NCBI GenBank assembly: GCA_028386065.3
Contig: JAKUCV010002855.1
Location: 19,342-83,341 of the forward strand
Length of the DNA: 64,000 nucleotides
Direction of reading: 5' to 3'
From: Turnera subulata
Lineage: Eukaryota; Streptophyta; Magnoliopsida; Malpighiales; Passifloraceae
Below are positions 56,390-64,000 of the stretch, piece after piece (position 1 is the first letter of the stretch; each line of letters opens with the position of its first letter). The translations under genes and the position numbers were made by a program. A model generated the notes under the pieces. That model did not search any database and was not told where the DNA came from. It was given only the letters and a program-made list of their open reading frames with translations.

Positions 56390-57455
56390 CTACTCTGAGA
56401 AAAACCTTTCACCAACGTTATACTCCATCTCACGTCGGTGTTTGTCGGCATAGCTCTTTTGCCAATCCTGAGCAGCTCTCATACACTGTCTCACCGTCAG
56501 GATCTTGTCCACTTTCTGTTGGACTAAATCCGGTCCAATGATTAGTCTCATACCTTCTTCATCCCAACATACCGGACTTCTACACTTCCTTCCACAGAGG
56601 GCCTCAAAAGGTCGCATACCAATGCTGGAATGGTAGCCGTTGTTATATTCAAACTCTCCTAAGTGCACAAGCCCTCAACATGTCCTCCAGTGTCTGTATA
56701 GTCCTCTCAGATTGTCCATCTGTCTGAGGATTAAAAGCAGTACTGAAGCTCAACTTGGTTCGCAGTGCTGCTTGTAAACTCTTCCAGAAACGTGATGTGA
56801 TCCTCGGATCTCTATCTGAGACTATAGACTTTGGAATCCCATGTAGTCTCACAATCTCAGCAACATACTTACCTGCCAAAGTGTCCAAGGTATCAGTTTG
56901 GCAAATAGGGAGAAAATGAGCCGATTTTGTTAATCAGTCAACGATGACCCAAATAACATCATGTTGCCTCCGAGTCATCGGTAACCTAATCACAAAATCC
57001 ATGGTGATCATCTCCCACTTCCACTCCGGTATTATCAATGATCTCATCTTGCCTGCTGGAGCTTGATGTTCGGCTTTCACATGCTGGCAAGTAAAGCATC
57101 TTGCGACATACTCTGCTACATCCTTCGTCATGCGAGGCCACCAGAAATGGCTCTTCAAGTTCTGATACATCTTGGTGCTTCCAGGATGAATTGCATATGG
57201 CGTCATATGACCTTCATCCAGTATCTGACTATGAAGATTACTGACGTTGGGTACACACACCCGTTTCCCAATCATCAGTGCTCCATCATCAGCTATACGA
57301 AACTTGTCTTCTTTTCCACTCCTTACTCCTTCCTTTAGCTTGACCAGGTCGGGGTCTCCATCTTGTAACTCCACTATCCATCCTCTTAGGTTGGACTTGA
57401 CACTCATGTGTGCCAGCAAAGCTCTTATTTCATCCACTGTCAAATCAACTCCCAA
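56390..57455 (-). pseudogene. Integrase, element B
   Basis: HPGST...CFTC and DDE motifs present, but CGA has become TGA at about 56,934 in the VDRLTK motif, after the first catalytic D. The ACALRRV frame break at about 56,650 is shared with copy A. Confidence 0.83.
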
Positions 57456-57461
57456 CTTCCT

Positions 57462-57946
57462 TTACTCGATAAGTGAAAACATCGAGTAACTAGTGGAGGC
57501 ATCATTCGATTGTCTCTGGTTCAAAGCATCAGCTACCACATTAGCCTTTACTGGGTGATACTCGATAGTACAATCATAATCATTAAGCGATTCAACCCAG
57601 CATATTTGCCGCAGGTTAAGCTCCTTCTGAGTCATGATGTACTTAAGGCTTTTGTGGTCGGTGAAGATTCGACACTTCTCTCTAAACAAGTAGTGTCTCC
57701 AAATCTTCAGAGCCAAAATCACAGCTGCCATCTCAAGATCATGTGCCGGGTAGTTCTTCTCATGAGTTCTTAGCTGTCTGGAGGCATAGGCAATCACTCG
57801 TCCTTCTTGCATCAGTACAGCTCCTAAACCAAGACCTGATGCGTCACAAAACAACACATACTCCACTCCTGGCTTGGGTACTGTCAGCATTGGTGCCGTA
57901 GTCAGCTTCTTCTTAAGCCCCTCAAAATCCGTTGGCACTCCGGGCT
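57462..57946 (-). pseudogene. RNase H domain, element B
   Basis: 158-codon frame from the shared stop to [29 protein letters not shown] and [10 protein letters not shown] are present. DALNQRQ here where A has DALSRRQ. Confidence 0.85.
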
Positions 57947-58790
57947 CTAAACAAAAGCTTGTTCTTTCCTCAATAGCTTAGTCATGGGACTGACTAATAA
58001 GGAAAAACCTTCTATGAACCTCCGATAGTATCCTACAAGGCCAATAAAACTTCTGACTTCGGACACATTCTTAGGAGGCTCCCACTCCAACACAACCTTA
58101 ACTTCGGCAGGATCAACTTTTATTCCATCCCTGCCTACTACATGTCCGAGGAAGGAAACTTCTCCAAGCCAAAATTCACACTTGCTGAATTTGGCATATA
58201 GTTGCTTCTCCCGTAACCTTTGAAGCACTATCCTCAAATGCTCTTCGTGCTCCTCCTTGCTCTTGGAGTAGATGAGGATATCGTCGATGAAGACCACAAC
58301 GAACTTATCCAGGAACTCATTTAGTACCAAGTGCATCAAGCACATGAATACTACCGGTGCATTGGTCAAACCGAAAGGTACAACAGTGAATTCAAAGTGG
58401 CCATACCGTGTGCGAAAGGCTGTCTTCGGTATGTCCTTCTCTGAAATCTTGATCTGGTGATAGCCCGATCGGAGATCATTCTTTTAAAACACCGTTGTTC
58501 CTTGAAGCTGATAAAAAAGATCATCAATCCTCGATAACGGGTACTTGTTCTTGATTGTCACCTTGTTGATCTGGCGATAGTCTACACACATCCGCAGACT
58601 ACCGTCCTTCTTCTTCACGAACAAAACTGGTGCACCCCATAGTGAGGTACTAGGTCTGATGAAACCTTTCTTCAGTAGTTCGGCTAGCTGCTTCTTCAGC
58701 TCCTGAAGCTATGTTGGTGTCATCCTGTATGGTGCCATCGAGATAGGTGTAACTCCAAGTACAAGCTCGATGGTCTACTCAACCTCTCTG
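57947..58790 (-). pseudogene. Reverse transcriptase, element B
   Basis: Catalytic [10 protein letters not shown] and flanking motifs intact in 57,947-58,369. A TCA-to-TAA change near 58,485 puts a stop in the FSKND motif, private to this copy. The tryptophan codon lost in A at 10,407 is intact here. Confidence 0.85.
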
Positions 58791-58989
58791 TCGGGTGGCA
58801 AACCTGGTAGATCATCTGGGAAAACATCAACAAACTCCCTCGCAACTGATACATCCTCTGGGGTAGGATCTTGTGTTTCTTCGCCTGGAATGTGGGTCAG
58901 CAAAGCATCTGGACCATGTTGCTTCATTTCGTAGCCCTAGGTAGCAGAGATTCTACATGTGGTTGTAGCCCTCCCCACTCCGGACAAAA

Positions 58990-59335
58990 CAATCGACCGG
59001 CCTTCGGCGGATGTCAACCTCGCTTAGCTCGGCAATCCACCAAATCTTGATACTTCGACAACCAATCCATGCCTAGGATTATATCAAATCCTTCCATGTT
59101 CATGACATTGAGTCGAGCAGGAAAGGTTTCGTTCTCGAACACTAACGGCACATCCTTACAAACTCTATCTAACCTCACTATGATGCCTGCGGGTAATCTA
59201 ACCCTCATCGGTTTTTCTAGAGATACATCTTCACAGTTATGTTGCATTGCATAGGTTTGAGCTATAAAGGAATGTGTAGCTACAGGATCAATTAATGTGA
59301 ATGCAACACTACCATGTACTGTAAAGATACCTGCT
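58990..59335 (-). pseudogene. Aspartic protease, element B
   Basis: Frame 59,014-59,247 is open through LPAGIIVRLDRVCKDVPLVF and IILGMDWLSKYQ, but the active-site triplet upstream reads DPVA instead of DPGA in copy A, a change that should abolish catalysis. A has the intact triplet but a frameshift. Confidence 0.75.
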
Positions 59336-59339
59336 ATAA

Positions 59340-60617
59340 CTTGGGCAGCATCAGGGTCTTCTTCCGCGGTGATGACAAAAGCTTTGGGGACTGTTGTGCT
59401 TTGGTTAGCTCAAGATTGGGTCCTTGCGAAGGTTTTGCTCGACCACGACCTTGTCCTTGAGCTCTAGATCCACCTGGCACGCTGGCCATAGAGGTCTGAA
59501 CTGTTGGTGCCGGTGCAGAGTTACTGACTCTTCCAAGCTTTGGGCATGCATAATGATAATATCCCAACTCATTGCACTCGAAGCATCTGACCGATGATAT
59601 GGGACGTCGGAAGCGGTTATCTCCAGAACTAGTCTTTCCGGGTCCACTCCATCCTCCAGTCGAAGCTCCACAGTTGTTAGCCCAACCACGTCCATAGGTC
59701 GTCGACTAGTACTGTCCTCGCCCAGCTGCAGGTGCACTAGCGGCAGGTGCATATGGCTTCTTGTTCTGACTGGGAGGTACCTGCGGTGCATTTCTCTTCC
59801 GGCGATACTCCTGTTGATCACGCCATGTAACTTCAACCTTCTGAGCATCCCTTACCATGTCCTGATATCCAGCATAATCCTTGCATCCCATGATAGCTCG
59901 GATGTCAAGATGTAGACCTCTCCAGAAACGTTGGCATCTGGCTTTGGTGGTTGCTACCAGATCTTCAACATACAGGCACAGACGATCAAACTTCTTCTCA
60001 TACTCTGTCACAGACATACTATCTTGGTGCAATTCCAGGAATTCGCGCTGCATGCGTTCCTGAAATTCTTCAATAAAGAACTTGTCCTTGAACATGGCCA
60101 TGAACTCAGCCCATGGCATCACCACTGGTTTCAATAGGTCTCTTGTGGTAGATTCCCACCATGTTGCTGCCTCTTCACGAAAAAGAGAAGTGACATAGTT
60201 CGCCCATTGGTTAGTTGTGCACTTGATCTTAAGCATGACCCTGGCGATCTGACGTAACCACCCGTCCGCCTCACTAGGGTCAGTCGCACCTGAGAAAGGC
60301 TCACCTCCAAGCTCAGATAGCTTGGTAAAAACAAGGTCCTCGACTGGTGCCCCAGCTGTCTGTCGATGAAGGATCTGGGTCATCATGTGCATCATCTGCA
60401 GGGACATCTGGTATGGCACACCCGGTACCCCATCGTAGACATGTGGTTCTTCTCTGTATGCATACGGTTGACCAATTGACACTCGGTCCTCTTCCAAGTG
60501 TTGTTGAGCGGCATGCTGGTGTCCCTCAGCTAGATCCATCTCGTCCTTCCTATATGAAGATGTATGCTTGAGTATCATATTTATATCATGTGGAGCTGGA
60601 TATGCACAGACAATCAA
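59340..60617 (-). pseudogene. Gag, element B
   Basis: The 303-codon frame 59,706-60,617 reads a complete capsid region: FTKLSELGGEPFSGATDP, EADGWLRQIARVML, ATWWESTTRDL, WAEFMAMFKDKFF, RMQREFLELHQDSMSVTEYE, FDRLCLYVEDL, RFWRGLHLDIRAIM. A TAG after GRGQY, shared with A, separates it from the zinc-knuckle part at 59,340-59,705 (CFECNELGYYHYACP, histidine position is Y). Confidence 0.83.
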
Positions 60618-60656
60618 ACAACAACCGAGGATCTACAGCCCGGTCCGCTACCAAAA

Positions 60657-63393
60657 TGAAACGCCCCGATCAGTATTTACCGTTATACACAGTAACACAC
60701 GTGGGACCACCTACTATTATAGTTTCCACAGTGGTAAATATCACAAACCAACAGTAATAATACAATGACAGTACATAATACATCAACAGTACTCGTCCCG
60801 GCACGGAGACATTATTACAACAAGCACCAGAACTGAGTAATAAAATGCAAGCAGCGGAAGTCTTAATACAATACAGCATTAGACAACAGTATGATGCAAC
60901 GCAGGATGGATTCGGGCCTGGCAGAGGGTGCGCCACAGCTTGCCTCGAACGTACCTGAGCTACGCACAACCAAACTACGCGACCAGGTCACGCAGGCGAG
61001 GGGTGAGTCCGAAGTGCTCGCCGAGTAAAATCCATAAGCAAATATACATATACAAGCAACCAATGATAACCAAGTCACATCAACAGCAAATAACTAAGGT
61101 TCTCAGGAACCTCAAAAAACACACTCTGTGAATCTAGACACGCTATACCAATTTTATTCTCAGGGCCCCTATCACAAATTAAATGGTGACCGTCGCCTGG
61201 TAGTCAAGCTAGCTAGCCCGTGGACCCCGCCCTGGTACCTCCACGTATAACTGGCACAGACAGGAAGCAGACTCCAAGCACACTTTCCCCCAGTGCCTAA
61301 AATAATAATTGGTACAGACAGGGAGCAGACCCCAAGCACACTCTCCCCCAGCAATATAAAAATAAAACTACCATCTGGCTGTTCTAACATTTAACTGTGA
61401 CTTAATAGTTGTCTAAGTGTATCCAATTTTATTATTTCTCCTCCCTCAACTAGCTACTATGATTCTACTATCAGACCATTATCTCATTATCCCGAGCAGG
61501 CTCACAGCCTCTTCGCTCATCTGGATAATGCAAACTTATCCCAAACTGTTTTCTCATACCAGTACCCCCGGTACTCAACTCACACAATCCTCACAGTTAA
61601 CAACAACAGTAATAGACTTACTTATACCAACAATTCCAATATCATCAATAACAACAACAGTAGCAATATTTCCAACATCATCAATAGCATCAAACATCAA
61701 TTTAACTCATCATACAACAAGTCATTCACAGCCACATCGAATTATTCTAGCATATAACACACATAGTAAACAAACAGCAACTTGGTATTACGGGCAGTAT
61801 GTAAATATTTACTTATCCTCACCTTAGTCGATTTCCTATTCCTGGAAGTCCTCGAAATGCCCGACTCAGGATCCTCGGGGTACAGCTCGTTATCAACTCC
61901 TATATCAAACAATAATTTATGCACACATAAGATGATATGCAAATGCTCGACTATTACTGTAAGCCGTAAAATAATTACTGGACCAACCCAGTACTCCCCC
62001 GGGTTATTCCCATTATCATCATAATTCACCATTTATTTCAAGTGCCAAAAATTACCATACTGATACCCGGTTATTACTCCGGTATAATGCTTATTTTGAT
62101 AATACCCTTTCCATATTTATTTTCCATAAGTATGTACTTTCCAAAATATTTCCATTACTTGAGTTTTCCAAATTAATTACCATACTATCTTGCCATAAGT
62201 ATATATTTATTTATAATGTTATTCCTCAAAATTATTTACCCAGAATTATCTATTTTTTTCCAGATTTAATTTCTATTATTATTATTATTATTATTATTTT
62301 AAATTTCGGACTGGGCCAAATAGTACTAGCCCAGTCCCATACCACAACCAGCCCATTCAAAAATCCAGGCGCAAGGCCAAGCCAAGGCAGCAGGCCCGTT
62401 GCACATGCCCGCCCAGCCCAGGCCCAGTACCCAACAGACCCAACAACCCAACCCGCATTTCACAAATTGGGTCAACTACTCGGGTCGTCTCCAACCCGCA
62501 TCTCACCTCGCGGGTAGCAGCGGTGGCGCAACGAACTGGCTAGGGCAGGAACGCGGGCGACGTGCGGTGGCTACGATGGCACGAGGAGACGTGGTAGGAG
62601 ACGGCGCGGCTACAGATCGTGGTGCAGCAGGAGGCAGGGCTCGACGGCGGCAGCTGCAGCGGGGAGAAGGAAGGCGTCCGTCAGGTCTCTATTGTTGGTG
62701 GCACGTCGGGCAGCGAGGGTGGACAGCGACCGCTGCGTCACGCCGTCAAGGTTAAGGGGAAGACGTCAGTGTGGTGGTGTCGTGCAGGGCGGTGGTGCTG
62801 GTCACGGTGGAGGCGTTGGTGGTGGCGTTTGGGTTTGTTGTGCCCAAAACGACGGTGTATCGGGCTGCTGTATGTGTTCTTTTTATTTTTTTTCTTTCTT
62901 TGGTTCTGGTTTTTGAGAGGTTGTATGGGTTTCAGGCAGTGAGTTTTTGCAGAGTTGCAGAGGAAAGTGGTACTGGGTGATGGGTTTGCAGTTGATGATG
63001 GGTACGAGCAAAAATAAAACACGCAGGGTCACAGGCTTCACAGGAGGGAACATACCCTCACATGCACACAGGAAAAAGGCGGCTGCATAATTCAATTATG
63101 CAGTCGTGTCCCTTCCGGACCAGAAAATATCTATAATACCCCCATGACTTAATTTATGGTCCGTAAACTCGAGGATAAACCTGACTTTTCTCGAGATTCC
63201 TGGACCCAAAAAATTCCAACTTTGGTTCGTAAAATCTGCAGAATAATCCTGAGCGTGGGACAAAGCTCGGTTTCGGAATCCGATGCATAATTTACCCTGA
63301 AATAATTTCCCAAGATTATTTTTATATAGTAAATTACTGTACAAAGCATTTTACAGTCCGATAAAAATGTAAATTTTTACCCGGGCTGTTACA
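60657..63393 (-). repeat. 5' LTR of chromodomain element B
   Basis: 2,737 bp, TG...CA, uninterrupted. More like the 5' LTR of copy A than like its own 3' LTR (for example ATGCCC(G)ACTCAGGATCC against ATGTCCCGGCTCAGGCTCC). Confidence 0.92.
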
Positions 63394-63738
63394 ATATTAA
63401 TATCACTAGTCACTAGAAGATGATAGATAAACCATTACTTTTTTCAAAAAAATTATCCTTTATAATTTAAAAATTTGTATAAAAATATTTTTTTTTATTT
63501 ATTTAGGTTTATATTTTTTCTACAATTATTTTCTACATTATTCTCTTACTTCTACTTATTTTCTTGTATAAAATTTTTATTTTATAATATTCATATAACA
63601 GGGTGCGGCTTTGTTTCTTTTTGTTTGATTAGTACTTGCGACATCACGACATCGTTTAGCTAGGATTTTTTTAAAATTTTTTTGAAAAGAATTAAAAAAT
63701 GTGTGGAAAAAGCATGAAAAAGAAAAAAAAAATCCAGT
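63394..63738. other. Right inner part of MULE-like element B
   Basis: Counterpart of 15,129-15,472; AT-rich, no gene. Confidence 0.5.
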
Positions 63739-63876
63739 ATAAACACTCGCGCACCATGAGTCTAGTAGCTGGTGTTAACGGAGTTACTAATTTGTTATTT
63801 TTAGAAAGTTAAGTTACTAATTTGTTACAGCAAAAAGTTAAGTTACTAATTTGTTACAGCAAAAAGTTAAGTTGCC
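63739..63876 (-). repeat. Right TIR, MULE-like element B
   Basis: Counterpart of 15,473-15,580 plus a tandem duplication of about 29 bp (ACTAATTTGTTACAGCAAAA repeated at about 63,815-63,866). The remaining bases to 64,000 match 15,581-15,704. Confidence 0.65.
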
Positions 63877-64000
63877 GAGCGGAGGACAATTCGGCATTGG
63901 TGGGGACCTAAAGCACACTGCTTTGCTATTGTGAAAAAGAAAAAAAGGGACAACAACCTTGATTGTAAGCTATAGACGAAATGAAATAGATGCAACAATC

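Larger units (their letters stand above)
49724..63393 (-). mobile_element. Ty3/Gypsy chromodomain retrotransposon, copy B (defective)
   Basis: 5' LTR 60,657-63,393, internal 55,954-60,656, 3' LTR 49,724-55,953 (interrupted twice). Immediate flanks are the same as in copy A (AATAAT left, AATATT right), so it is a duplicate of the same insertion, not a second insertion. Gag is the better-preserved part in this copy; protease, RT, integrase and chromodomain carry lesions of their own. Confidence 0.9.
49299..63876. mobile_element. MULE-like TIR element interrupted by nested retrotransposons (B)
   Basis: Same arrangement and same insertion point as element A, so the nesting was already in place before the segment duplicated. 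Its right TIR carries a short internal tandem duplication not in A. Confidence 0.5.

Noticed and set aside
49724..63393. Chromodomain element B as an independent insertion
   Set aside because: Same flanks, same nested solo LTR with the same target duplication, and LTRs that pair by position with copy A.
1..64000. CRISPR arrays, bacterial operons, rRNA or tRNA genes
   Set aside because: None seen; repeat spacing, promoters and gene families are those of a plant nuclear genome.

Overview
This window looks like the nuclear genome of a dicot plant. It is AT-rich, holds many F-box/FBA genes and gene fragments, and is dominated by plant LTR retrotransposons (a chromodomain Ty3/Gypsy element, an Athila-type Ty3/Gypsy derivative, Copia-like LTR pieces) plus MULE-like and hAT-like DNA elements. 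I cannot name the species. I see no bacterial, viral-genome, tRNA or rRNA features.

Layout. (1) 1-595 is the end of a Copia-like LTR. (2) 596-15,704 (block A) and 48,551-64,000 (block B) are two direct copies of one segment. Each holds a MULE-like terminal-inverted-repeat element, into which a minus-strand chromodomain Ty3/Gypsy retrotransposon inserted, into whose 3' LTR a 3.2-kb solo LTR inserted. Both polyproteins are broken; some lesions are shared and some are private to one copy. The offset between copies is about 48 kb, so the locus may be a tandem repeat with roughly that period; both true edges of the duplication are hidden. (3) 16,300-24,900 and 35,000-47,100 form an F-box cluster: twelve related F-box/FBA copies or fragments, of which two read as intact (17,503-18,672 minus, 389 aa; 35,194-36,348 plus, 384 aa). 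A different F-box/LRR-FBD-type gene at 22,442-23,956 has a nonsense codon and a frameshift. (4) 24,914 to about 33,550 is an older Athila-type LTR interrupted by a young 7.0-kb gag-protease-only Athila derivative (25,875-32,912) with near-identical LTRs and a TTTAA target duplication. (5) 37,000-38,670 is a mosaic of an ABCB transporter fragment, an F-box C-terminal fragment and a wall-associated-kinase fragment. (6) 47,099-48,536 is a MULE with long inverted repeats, inserted in an F-box downstream flank whose empty paralogous site is visible at 41,318-41,326.

How the parts relate. The F-box copies share a promoter module of about 100-150 bp (core GTCGGTTATGTAAGAGTCG followed by a TATA box) and a downstream flank of about 700 bp. 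The duplicating unit was therefore promoter + gene + flank, later shredded by transposons. The encoded proteins would be substrate receptors of SCF ubiquitin ligases. A single N at 19,841 joins two segments that each match other parts of the window, so the local order there may be an assembly artefact.
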